Source: Chitinophagaceae bacterium
GTDB lineage: Bacteria > Bacteroidota > Bacteroidia > Chitinophagales > Chitinophagaceae
Reading direction: 5' to 3'
Assembly (NCBI GenBank): GCA_947446585.1
Contig: CANFGZ010000002.1
Location: 1-38,265 of the forward strand
Length of the DNA stretch: 38,265 bases
Shown: one piece after another, positions 17,003 to 24,766 of the stretch
How the letters are laid out: each line of letters starts with the position of its first letter
How positions within the stretch are numbered: the stretch's first letter is position 1
Program-made: the position numbers and the translations under genes
Notes under the pieces: generated by a model
Told to the model about the DNA's origin: nothing
Seen by the model: only the letters and a program-made list of their open reading frames with translations
The model's database searches: none

Positions 17003-19255
17003 CTATTTTTTTATAAACATTTTATTCAAAGTACTTCCTGAATTTGTTTCCAACTGAAGCAGATAAGTTCCAGCAGCAAGTTTATTTAAATCATATATCG
17101 TCCAGTTATTAAATCCCTTATCCAGAGATTTCTTCATTTTAGTTACCGTTTGACCTATACTATTGATAATGCGGATTGTTATTTCTTCTTTTTCTGCTAA
17201 TTGTAAAGTGATGTTCAATTCGTTAACTACTGGATTGGGTATTATCTCCAACGTATAATTAGCTTTGCAAACTGAATTTACAATGATGAATGAACTGTAA
17301 ATAAGATTTCCATTTGGTTCAATCATTTTTATTCTGAAGTAAGCAGGCTTTGAATTAAAATTCTCGTAATTGTAATTATAGATATTGTTATTTAAAAAAG
17401 TAGGGAATACAGAAGCGATTCTTGTGTAATTCAATCCATCATTGCTGTATTCGAGTTCATAGTTAACCAAATTTATTTCATTGGTGGTCTTCCATTGTAA
17501 ATGAAACACGCAATTATTATCAGCATATCCTTCAAACGAAAGCAGATTTACGGGTAAAATAATTTCATTTGCAATGGTGCCCGTTTGATTTAACACCCAA
17601 TTGTTGGGATCAATGGTAATATTGTTTGGATTTTTTTTGTATGCGAATTTAAAAACCTGATTATTGGCTAATAGGTTCACCAAAACGGTTGTATCTCCCT
17701 GCAAAGAATTTATTTTTAATTCAAGCAGTCCTTTAAAAAATGGTGTAACAGTTGGGGCGCTTGTATTTTCATTTACCAACAATAAAATAGTATCTGCATT
17801 AGGTTTAAAATAAGTAATATTAATAGTTGGATAACCTTCTCCGTAATACCATTGATTAAAGAAGTCAGTAAAGCTTCTTCCGCAAGTGTTTTCAGCAATT
17901 TGCCTGAAGTCTTCTGCTGTTGCCACAGAGTCTTTGAATGCCGTCTGATAGTTTTTAAGAGTAGCGAAGAAGAGATTGTCGTTTTGCATTTCGAATCTTA
18001 AGTTATGAATAATGGCAGCGCCTTTATCATAACTTAATCTGCCGTTGAAAATCCTGTTTTCGTCATATACTGATGCGTCAGGAACATAAACACTACCATT
18101 AGCCGCACTCATTGCACTGCTGTGAAAATATTGCATGTAACTGGCAGGATTGTTTGAAGGGAATAACGAAGGAAGTTTTTCTATCATCAAATATTCCGAA
18201 TAACTGGCAAAGCCTTCATTGAGCCAGATGTCATTCCAGCGGGCACAGGTAACATTGTCGCCAAACCACTGATGACCAAGTTCATGGGCAATAACGGCAG
18301 ATCCAAAATTAGTTAATGTAGTCATGGTTTGATGTTCCATACCACCGCCAATTGTAGCCATCGAATGGCCATATTTTTCATTGCTGAAAGGGTACAAGCC
18401 ATAAAGTTCACTTTGTTTCTCAATGAAAGCAGGAGTCATATCCAGAATCGTTCTTATTGAATTGAAATAAGCAGAATCATCAACAAAATAATGTTGAATT
18501 AAAATAGAGTCAGGTGCAATAGCAGCAGGTTTTGCGTAATTTAAATACTCCATATAATTTCCTACAGCGATACTGGGCATATAATAATTCATTGGATAAT
18601 TTGTTTTCCAGCGATATCTTACTTTTGAATTTGGCAAAGCGTCTATCCCTTCAAGTACACCATTGGATCCAACTTTATTTACATTGCTGGTTGTTACCCA
18701 GATATCTGCAGAATCAATTTTATCCGTAAGGATTTGTTTACAGGGAAACCATTCTCTTGCCTGAAAACTTTCTGAAACTGTAGCTACATAATTTAAACCA
18801 TTTGATGTAGTCCCAGAATAAACACCGTATGAGTTTGAAGTGCCATGGTAATATATCAAAGCATTAATGTAGTTACCTGAATTCACTGCCGGACTAAGTG
18901 GTACGAAAATATGGTCATTAGATTGAGTGTATAATTTCCTGTCTCCATTTATCAGTATAGAGTCCACAATCATAGTGGATCTTAATTCTGTAATAAAAGT
19001 ATCAAGAGATTGTTTCACCAAAGAATTAGTCAATGCGCTTCCTGAAATGTTATTACTTCCTGTTTCTGCAGCGATATCGAGTTTCAGATATTTTACATCG
19101 TATTTATTCATGGATTCATATTGATAATATTGAACTCGCTGTGTATAATTGTTATGTAAAGCACTAATGCGTTTTTTAGAACATTCATTTTCATGTTGAG
19201 CAAATGAGTAATTAAAATATAGTAGCAATGTCAATATTGAAATCAAATTTTTCAT
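17003..19255 (-). CDS. Secreted M1-family metallo-aminopeptidase with T9SS sorting domain
   Basis: The 750-aa precursor has a signal peptide (to SFAQ, about residue 19). Its catalytic domain has the M1 exopeptidase motif as GGGMEHQTM near 303, where many family members have GxMEN, and the zinc motif HELGHQWFGDN near 324. The third ligand Glu is in WLNEGFASYSEYL, 18-19 residues further. From about residue 570 there is a linker with an Ig-like segment (VNLLSFEGYADN). The C-terminus has a T9SS type A sorting domain (LEIIPNPVVNELNITL to STLNKMFIKK). It probably trims peptides at the cell surface. It is convergent with preA (186 bp gap) and divergent from the M20 hydrolase gene, so it is probably unrelated to pyrimidine use. 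Confidence 0.92.
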   Translation of the reverse strand: MKNLISILTLLLYFNYSFAQHENECSKKRISALHNNYTQRVQYYQYESMNKYDVKYLKLDIAAETGSNNISGSALTNSLVKQSLDTFITELRSTMIVDSILINGDRKLYTQSNDHIFVPLSPAVNSGNYINALIYYHGTSNSYGVYSGTTSNGLNYVATVSESFQAREWFPCKQILTDKIDSADIWVTTSNVNKVGSNGVLEGIDALPNSKVRYRWKTNYPMNYYMPSIAVGNYMEYLNYAKPAAIAPDSILIQHYFVDDSAYFNSIRTILDMTPAFIEKQSELYGLYPFSNEKYGHSMATIGGGMEHQTMTTLTNFGSAVIAHELGHQWFGDNVTCARWNDIWLNEGFASYSEYLMIEKLPSLFPSNNPASYMQYFHSSAMSAANGSVYVPDASVYDENRIFNGRLSYDKGAAIIHNLRFEMQNDNLFFATLKNYQTAFKDSVATAEDFRQIAENTCGRSFTDFFNQWYYGEGYPTINITYFKPNADTILLLVNENTSAPTVTPFFKGLLELKINSLQGDTTVLVNLLANNQVFKFAYKKNPNNITIDPNNWVLNQTGTIANEIILPVNLLSFEGYADNNCVFHLQWKTTNEINLVNYELEYSNDGLNYTRIASVFPTFLNNNIYNYNYENFNSKPAYFRIKMIEPNGNLIYSSFIIVNSVCKANYTLEIIPNPVVNELNITLQLAEKEEITIRIINSIGQTVTKMKKSLDKGFNNWTIYDLNKLAAGTYLLQLETNSGSTLNKMFIKK

Positions 19256-19275
19256 TTATCAAATTTTAATCAGAT

Positions 19276-19283
19276 CAAAGTTA
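19276..19283 (-). promoter_or_regulatory. Candidate -7 element for the M1 peptidase gene
   Basis: On the minus strand this reads TAACTTTG, an exact match to the Bacteroidota -7 consensus TAnnTTTG. It lies 20 bp before the start codon at 19255. A convincing -33 TTG at the usual spacing was not seen, so the call rests on the -7 match and position. Confidence 0.4.
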
Positions 19284-19361
19284 GTATATAGCAACAACCG
19301 AATATTATAATTATTATCGCTGAATTTAACTATTTCAATATATTTACTGAAATTATTTAAA

Positions 19362-20600
19362 GTGAAAATAAATACAAAAAGACTTCAGCAGCATTTTGAA
19401 TCAATGAGTGAAATTGGAAAAATTGGAGAAACGGGTACTTGTCGTCCTGCTCATACTGATACCGAAAAAAAAGCTTTTACAATCGCCGCTGGGTGGATGA
19501 AAGATGCTGGCATGAAAACCCGAATAGACAATTTTGGAAATCTTATTGGAAGGCTCGAAGGCAAAGATTCAACTTTGCCTGTTTTAATGATGGGTTCACA
19601 TCTAGATTCTCAGCCTTATGGTGGAAGGTTTGATGGCGTTGCTGGTGTTTTATGTGCTATAGAAGCGGTTACTACTTTAAAAGAAAATGGAATTGTACCG
19701 AATCGTTCTATAGAAATTATTTCTTTTGCTGATGAAGAAGGATGGCGTTTTAATAAAGGATTGTTTGGGTCAAGAGGTATTTTAGGAAAGCTTGAAGATG
19801 GGGAATTAAGCCGAAAAGATAAAGATGGAATTACAAGAGAACAGGCACTGAAAGATTTCGGATGTGATATCACCCGATTTAAAGATTCGGAATATGCAGC
19901 AGGAAGTATTTACTGCTTTTTAGAACTTCACATAGAACAGGGCCCCGTCTTAGATATTGCTAACAAACCAATTGGAATAGTTACCGGCATCTCGGGACCG
20001 CTTTGGCTAACTGTAAAGCTTAAAGGCGTAGCGGGTCATACGGGTTCAGTACCAATGCCTCTTCGTAAAGATGCATTGCTGGGTGCTGCTGAAATTATTG
20101 TAGCGGTAAATGAAATTGCTTCCCAGATTCCTGGAGATCCTACTGTAGGAACAGTGGCCACTATTAATGTATTTCCGGCCAGTCGAAATATTATTGCTGA
20201 AGAAGTTGAGTTTACTATTGACCTCAGAGACATAGATCTTGATAGAAGACACCGTTATGAAAAACAATTAATAGACAAAATTAATGCCATCACAGAAAAA
20301 AGAGGATTAACCTATTCTATAAAAGAAGATACAAATAGCGAGCCTCGCTATTGCGCCGACTGGATTAAAAATATTATTAAAGACAATTGTATAAAACTAT
20401 CACTTGATGCTCCGGAATTAATGAGTGGTCCATTTCATGATTCACTTGCGTTGTCTTATGCCTGTGATTATGGGATGATTTTTATTAGATGTAAAGATGG
20501 AATCAGCCACAATCCAATGGAATATTCTTCATATGAAGATCTTGCATTGGGTACAGAAATTTTATATGGAACTGTTTTAGATATATTAGACAAGAAATAG
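19362..20600 (+). CDS. M20-family Zn-dependent amidohydrolase (N-carbamoyl-amino-acid hydrolase / allantoate amidohydrolase type)
   Basis: The 412-aa protein starts at GTG (19362). Metal-site motifs of the hydantoinase/carbamoylase subgroup of M20 are all present: GSHLDSQPYGGRFDGV near residue 79 (His, Asp), ADEEGWRF near 125, LELHIEQGPVLD near 188, the dimerisation-domain segment GVAGHTGSVPM near 224, and the late GISHNPMEYSS near 380. It should cleave an N-carbamoyl or ureido substrate. Candidates are N-carbamoyl-beta-alanine (yeast-type beta-ureidopropionase), N-carbamoyl-L-amino acids or allantoate; sequence alone does not decide. The nearby pyrimidine operon favours ureidopropionase-like activity, but a nitrilase-type enzyme already fills that step. 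The M1 gene on the opposite strand separates it from the operon, so it needs its own promoter. Confidence 0.88.
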   Translation: MKINTKRLQQHFESMSEIGKIGETGTCRPAHTDTEKKAFTIAAGWMKDAGMKTRIDNFGNLIGRLEGKDSTLPVLMMGSHLDSQPYGGRFDGVAGVLCAIEAVTTLKENGIVPNRSIEIISFADEEGWRFNKGLFGSRGILGKLEDGELSRKDKDGITREQALKDFGCDITRFKDSEYAAGSIYCFLELHIEQGPVLDIANKPIGIVTGISGPLWLTVKLKGVAGHTGSVPMPLRKDALLGAAEIIVAVNEIASQIPGDPTVGTVATINVFPASRNIIAEEVEFTIDLRDIDLDRRHRYEKQLIDKINAITEKRGLTYSIKEDTNSEPRYCADWIKNIIKDNCIKLSLDAPELMSGPFHDSLALSYACDYGMIFIRCKDGISHNPMEYSSYEDLALGTEILYGTVLDILDKK

Positions 20601-20714
20601 TCATTTTGTTTTTTAATAATTCTTCAACCAATTCTTATAATTGAATTATTGTTTATATCAACTTTTTTGTCAGATAAAAATGGGTTATTTCTTTTATTAT
20701 AGCCTTATTGGTAG

Positions 20715-20722
20715 TAGCTTTG
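20715..20722 (+). promoter_or_regulatory. Candidate -7 element for the CHU_C protein gene
   Basis: TAGCTTTG matches the Bacteroidota -7 consensus TAnnTTTG exactly and lies 22 bp before the proposed TTG start at 20745. The upstream -33 region has only T-rich sequence without a clear TTTG, so confidence is moderate. The position supports the TTG start over any later one. Confidence 0.45.
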
Positions 20723-20744
20723 TAAGTCAGAAACATTCGTTATT

Positions 20745-22640
20745 TTGAAGTCAATTCGGGTTCGTTATTTTTCAATTATTTTTTTAGTGATTTTGCATTT
20801 ATTTCCGAATGCTATAATTGCTCAATGTGCCAATCCTATCAACACATTTCCTTATAATGAAAACTTTGAAGCTACAAATGGGAATTGGGTAAGATCATCA
20901 AATCTTCATTGGGATTGGGGTTCTATTGTTCCTGGAGGAAAATCAATAATTACGGCTGCAGGAGGAGGACAAAAATGTTGGATAATTGGAGGTTTCAGCG
21001 GAGCTAATTATAGCAGTGGAACTTCTAACTTACAAAGTCCTTGTTTTGATTTTACTACTTTGGTTAATCCGGAAATTACTTTTAAAGTAATCTGGGAAAC
21101 CGAGCATACCTACGATGGAGTAAATCTTGAATATTCAACTGATCAGGGAAATACCTGGACAATATTAGGCTCTCAAAATTCAAATGCCAATTGTGCTGGA
21201 GTTAATTGGTATAATTCTGGTTCTGTAAGATTTTTAAATTACACTCCTGCTTGGTCGGGTAGTGTTTTGCCTGGTTCCACCGGGAATTGTCAAAGTGGTT
21301 TCGGAAGCGGTCAGTGGTTAACAGCCAGGCATAAACTAAATATGCTTGCCGGACTAAACAAAGTAATTTTCAGATTTTCATTTGGTGCCGGAACAGTATG
21401 TAATGATTATGAAGGATTTGCTATCGATGATATTTGCATAAAAGAAATAGCAGCTAATGGCGCCGATTTTAATTATAATTGTATAGGAAACAATGCAGTT
21501 AATTTTATAAATAATTCATCGTATTGTCAAACTTCAATTTCATGGAATTTTGGAGATCCACTTTCAGGCGCTTCAAATACTTCAACTTTGGATAATCCTT
21601 CTCATACTTTTTCTGCACCTGGTTCTTATTTGGTAACACAGACTGTAACTTTTTCAAATATTCCTGTGTCTGTAAAAACAGCAACAATAAATATTTTGGG
21701 AGTAACGCCAGCCATAACGCAAAGTTTACTTTGTTATGGGGATCATAATGGAACGATTACAGCGAATGCATCAGGTGGAACAGGTTTGTATAATTATTCA
21801 TGGGATACCAACCCGATTCAGCAAACATCAAGCATTACAGGTTTGTCTGCAGATACATATACAGTTAGTGTTTCAGCTACAGATGCCTGTCCGGCTTCTG
21901 CTTCAGTTAGTTTGGTGGAGCCTTCCCAAATTAACATTGATCATACTATTGTTGATGCGACTTGTAACTTAAATAATGGAAGTATTCAAACTATTGTCAG
22001 TGGTGGAACAGGTTCATATATTTATTTGTGGTCTAATGGAGAATCTACTGTTTCTATTGCTGATTTAAATGCAGGGTCTTATAATTTGTTGGTTACAGAT
22101 GCCAATAATTGCTCAGCAAATACAGGGATGCTGACTATAAACAACAATATCATTCCAGCGCATATTGATTTAGGTGGAGATACAACAATTTGTCCGGGTC
22201 AAACTATTTTATTGCAGCCTGGAAATTTTGCCCAATATCTTTGGCAGAATAATTCTAATGCCTCTACATTTCTTGTAACCCAAACGGGAGCTTATTCAGT
22301 AGAGGTTACCAATGCTGCCGGATGCAAAACTACCGGTGCTATAAATGTAGTTGTTGATTGTAAGGGAGTTTATTTTCCATCTTCTTTTACTCCCAATGGG
22401 GATCATTTAAACGATGAATTTGGCCCTGTAGGTGATGTTGGCGGAATGAGCGAATTCTCAATGTTTATTTATAATCGCTGGGGTCAGTTGGTATTTTCTA
22501 CGACTAATCCTTTCGAGAAATGGAATGGAAAATATAATAGTAAAGTTTTTGCTTTAGAAACTTTTGTTTGGATGGCCAGATATAAATATATGGGAGAAAA
22601 ATTTCCGTATAAAAAAGGATTCGTTACAATCATTCGGTAA
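20745..22640 (+). CDS. Surface protein with PKD, SprB-type repeats and CHU_C (T9SS type B) C-terminus
   Basis: The 631-aa protein uses a TTG start. That start is favoured because it yields a full signal peptide (residues 1-26, ending NAIIAQ), and no ATG in the region does so. Domains in order: a jelly-roll/MAM-like adhesive region (about 28-235, with WDWGS and FAIDDICIKE); a PKD-like domain (about 240-315, with ISWNFGDP and PSHTFSAPGSY); two SprB-like repeats (about 322-395 and 396-465, each with a GGTG turn and a Y-x-W-strand); an Ig-like segment with DTTICPGQ; and the CHU_C gliding-motility C-terminal domain from about 541 (YFPSSFTPNGDHLNDEF, IYNRWGQLVF). The last is a T9SS type B sorting signal. 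The protein probably sits on the cell surface as an adhesin. Ligand unknown. Confidence 0.9.
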   Translation: MKSIRVRYFSIIFLVILHLFPNAIIAQCANPINTFPYNENFEATNGNWVRSSNLHWDWGSIVPGGKSIITAAGGGQKCWIIGGFSGANYSSGTSNLQSPCFDFTTLVNPEITFKVIWETEHTYDGVNLEYSTDQGNTWTILGSQNSNANCAGVNWYNSGSVRFLNYTPAWSGSVLPGSTGNCQSGFGSGQWLTARHKLNMLAGLNKVIFRFSFGAGTVCNDYEGFAIDDICIKEIAANGADFNYNCIGNNAVNFINNSSYCQTSISWNFGDPLSGASNTSTLDNPSHTFSAPGSYLVTQTVTFSNIPVSVKTATINILGVTPAITQSLLCYGDHNGTITANASGGTGLYNYSWDTNPIQQTSSITGLSADTYTVSVSATDACPASASVSLVEPSQINIDHTIVDATCNLNNGSIQTIVSGGTGSYIYLWSNGESTVSIADLNAGSYNLLVTDANNCSANTGMLTINNNIIPAHIDLGGDTTICPGQTILLQPGNFAQYLWQNNSNASTFLVTQTGAYSVEVTNAAGCKTTGAINVVVDCKGVYFPSSFTPNGDHLNDEFGPVGDVGGMSEFSMFIYNRWGQLVFSTTNPFEKWNGKYNSKVFALETFVWMARYKYMGEKFPYKKGFVTIIR

Positions 22641-22679
22641 TTTTATAAATTACAATTGGTATAAATCAGCCAAAAATAA

Positions 22680-22714
22680 ATACTCATTATAGTTTTTTAA
22701 TTTCAAATGAGTAT
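22680..22714. repeat. Inverted repeat downstream of the CHU_C gene
   Basis: The 9-bp arms ATACTCATT (22680-22688) and AATGAGTAT (22706-22714) are perfect, with a 17-nt T-rich spacer. The structure lies 40 bp after the CHU_C stop and 39 bp before the first DUF4476 gene. No U-tract follows it, so it may be a weak terminator, an mRNA-end hairpin or an operator; the sequence does not decide. Confidence 0.4.
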
Positions 22715-22752
22715 ACGTCAGATTATAAAATGAGGCAAAATAAAAAATTCAA

Positions 22753-23631
22753 ATGAAACAGTTTATTTTATTATTTCTTGTTTTTAGTTCATTTTTTTCT
22801 TTAGCTCAACAAAGCCGATATGGTTGTCTTACCGTAACTTCAGAAAGAGGTGATAAGTTTTTTATGTATTTAAATGGAGTTAAAATTAACTCAAAGCCCG
22901 AATCCAGTATTCGGGTTGAAAAATTGTTTACTGTTTTCTATGCATTAAAAATAGAGTATGATGATGCCAGTCATTATACCATTACAAAAGACAAATTATT
23001 TGTTTGTAACAAAAAAGGTGAATTGAGAGATTTCGTTTATGATTTAATTCGTGATGAAAGTGAAATGAAATTGGTTTTCAAATCTATGACGCAAGTAAAC
23101 TTTGATTATGTTGCTCCTGAAAATATGTTTGTCTATGATTTTAGCACAATGGAAAAGGTTGATGTCAGTCAAGAGAAACAAAACAAAAGTAATTCAGTTG
23201 TTGCAACAAAAAAATCGACCGGAGATATGGATTCAATCAGTTATTCCGGACTACAAACTACTAAAAAAGCTAACAGTGAAGTTAACGTAAATGTCGTGAA
23301 TGCGCTTGTAATCATGGAGCCCAGAAATTGGGTTTGTAAAAATGAATGGCCAATGTGGAAGGCGGATTATGAAATAGCACTAAAAGAAATATCCTCAGAG
23401 AAATCTGAAAATCAGAAATTAAAAATGGCTAAAAATCTCTCGACAAAAAATTGTCTGACCACTGATCAGGTTTTTGAAACAGCCGAATTGCTTTCGGTTG
23501 AGTCAGACAGACTGGAATTTATAAAGGCTGCATATAATCATACTATAGATATTAAAAATTCACTCAAGCTGCTTGGTTTATTTACAGACGACAAAATCAA
23601 GTCTTCATTTACCTATTTTATTACTCATTGA
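22753..23631 (+). CDS. Exported DUF4476 protein, first of two paralogues (292 aa)
   Basis: The signal peptide is MKQFILLFLVFSSFFSLA, cleaved before QQ. Residues about 20-110 form a conserved beta-rich N-terminal part (YGCLTVTSERGDKFFMYLNG, then SSIRVEKL), shared almost segment for segment with the next gene. A variable linker (about 115-190) follows. The DUF4476 helical domain fills about 194-288 (CKNEWPMWKADYEIALKEI, then AKNLSTKNCLTTDQVFE and FIKAAYNHTID). The cysteine pair in this domain also occurs in the paralogue. DUF4476 is found mainly in Bacteroidota and has no proven function. The protein should be periplasmic or outer-membrane-associated. The two genes are 76 bp apart on the same strand. 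Confidence 0.85.
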   Translation: MKQFILLFLVFSSFFSLAQQSRYGCLTVTSERGDKFFMYLNGVKINSKPESSIRVEKLFTVFYALKIEYDDASHYTITKDKLFVCNKKGELRDFVYDLIRDESEMKLVFKSMTQVNFDYVAPENMFVYDFSTMEKVDVSQEKQNKSNSVVATKKSTGDMDSISYSGLQTTKKANSEVNVNVVNALVIMEPRNWVCKNEWPMWKADYEIALKEISSEKSENQKLKMAKNLSTKNCLTTDQVFETAELLSVESDRLEFIKAAYNHTIDIKNSLKLLGLFTDDKIKSSFTYFITH

Positions 23632-23675
23632 TAAAATAGAATATGTGAAAATTTAATTTAGTAAGCACTTTTATT

Positions 23676-23683
23676 TACTTTTG
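23676..23683 (+). promoter_or_regulatory. Candidate -7 element for the second DUF4476 gene
   Basis: TACTTTTG fits the TAnnTTTG consensus exactly and lies 24 bp before the ATG at 23708. The expected -33 motif is not obvious. The element suggests that the second paralogue can be transcribed independently of the first. Confidence 0.45.
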
Positions 23684-23707
23684 TAATCAGTTTAAATATT
23701 TATTATT

Positions 23708-24673
23708 ATGAAAAATCTCTGCTTAATTTTAGCTTTTTTGGTTCCGGCTTTTTGCATAGCTCAAATGCAGTCTTATGGAAATCTAACCGTCTTTTCTGAA
23801 GATGGAGATAAGTTTTATTTGATACTAAATGGTGAAAAACAAAATGATGAAGCTCAGACCAATATCAGAGTTGAGGAACTGAATCAACCTTATTATAGTG
23901 CAAGAATAATTTTTGAGGATAAATCATTAGCAAGCATTACAAAAAACAATTTAATGATTGTTGATGCTGATGCAAAATTTATGGATGTTACTTATAGAAT
24001 CAAAAAGGATAAAAATAAAAAAGTAAAGTTGAACTATTATTCCATGATTCCTGTTCAGCCTGATTTTATTCCTCCATCTGGTATGTATGTTCGCCAGTTT
24101 GGTCAGCCTGGTCAGCCAGGTCCTCAAACTATTATTCAGCAACCAGTTCAGGTTCAGGGAGGAGGAAGACAAACCACCACCACTACGACTACCACTACAA
24201 CAAATAACAATACAATTGGTGCGAGTGTAAATGTTCCGGGTATGAATATGAATATTTCAATTTCAGACCCCGATATGGATACACATTCTACAACTACTAC
24301 AACTCATCAAACCACCACAACCCATTCTGGAGGTCATCAGCAACAACAACAGCAACAGCCACAATATACTGGAAATTGCAATGGATGGCCTATGAGTGCA
24401 ACTGATTTCGGATCGGCATTGTCAACAATCAAAGAATCCAGTTTTGACGACACAAAACTATCCACAGCAAAAGCAATTGCTTCTTCTAATTGTTTAACCT
24501 GTGATCAAATTGTACAAATTTGCAACCAATTTAGTTTTGAAGAAAACAAATTAGCATTTGCAAAGCACGCATTTAAATTCACAACAGATCCTAAAAACTA
24601 TTTTAAAGTAAATAATGTCTTTTCATTTTCTTCAAGTAAAGAAGAGTTGAATGACTTTATACAAGGGCATTAA
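23708..24673 (+). CDS. Exported DUF4476 protein with Thr/Gln-rich linker, second paralogue (321 aa)
   Basis: The signal peptide is MKNLCLILAFLVPAFCIA. The N-terminal part (about 20-125) repeats the pattern of the upstream gene, including YGNLTVFSEDGDKFYLILNG and TNIRVEEL. The linker (about 132-218) is low complexity: Gly-Gln-Pro repeats, a run of ten Thr, an Asn run, a Met-Asn segment (PGMNMNISI), then Thr/His and seven Gln. The C-terminal DUF4476 domain spans about 222-318 (CNGWPMSATDFGSAL, SSNCLTCDQIVQIC). The linker probably acts as a flexible spacer between two folded parts. The pair clearly arose by tandem duplication, with the linker diverging fastest. Function is unknown; the signal peptide indicates an envelope location. 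Confidence 0.87.
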   Translation: MKNLCLILAFLVPAFCIAQMQSYGNLTVFSEDGDKFYLILNGEKQNDEAQTNIRVEELNQPYYSARIIFEDKSLASITKNNLMIVDADAKFMDVTYRIKKDKNKKVKLNYYSMIPVQPDFIPPSGMYVRQFGQPGQPGPQTIIQQPVQVQGGGRQTTTTTTTTTTNNNTIGASVNVPGMNMNISISDPDMDTHSTTTTTHQTTTTHSGGHQQQQQQQPQYTGNCNGWPMSATDFGSALSTIKESSFDDTKLSTAKAIASSNCLTCDQIVQICNQFSFEENKLAFAKHAFKFTTDPKNYFKVNNVFSFSSSKEELNDFIQGH

Positions 24674-24690
24674 TTATTTCAAATTCAAGG

Positions 24691-24738
24691 AAGCCTTTTT
24701 TAATGCCTTTATAAAGGTATTTTAAAAGGCTTTTTTTT
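24691..24738 (+). terminator. Intrinsic terminator after the DUF4476 pair
   Basis: The outer arms AAGCCTTTT (24691-24699) and AAAAGGCTT (24724-24732) are perfect. An inner GCCTTT/AAAGG-like pairing extends the stem. The right arm runs into an 8-T tract (24731-24738). It lies 17 bp after the stop of the DUF4476 gene and just before uvrA, so it insulates uvrA from the upstream transcript. Confidence 0.85.
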
Positions 24739-24766
24739 GTTCCTATCTTTATGGTAATTAATAAAA

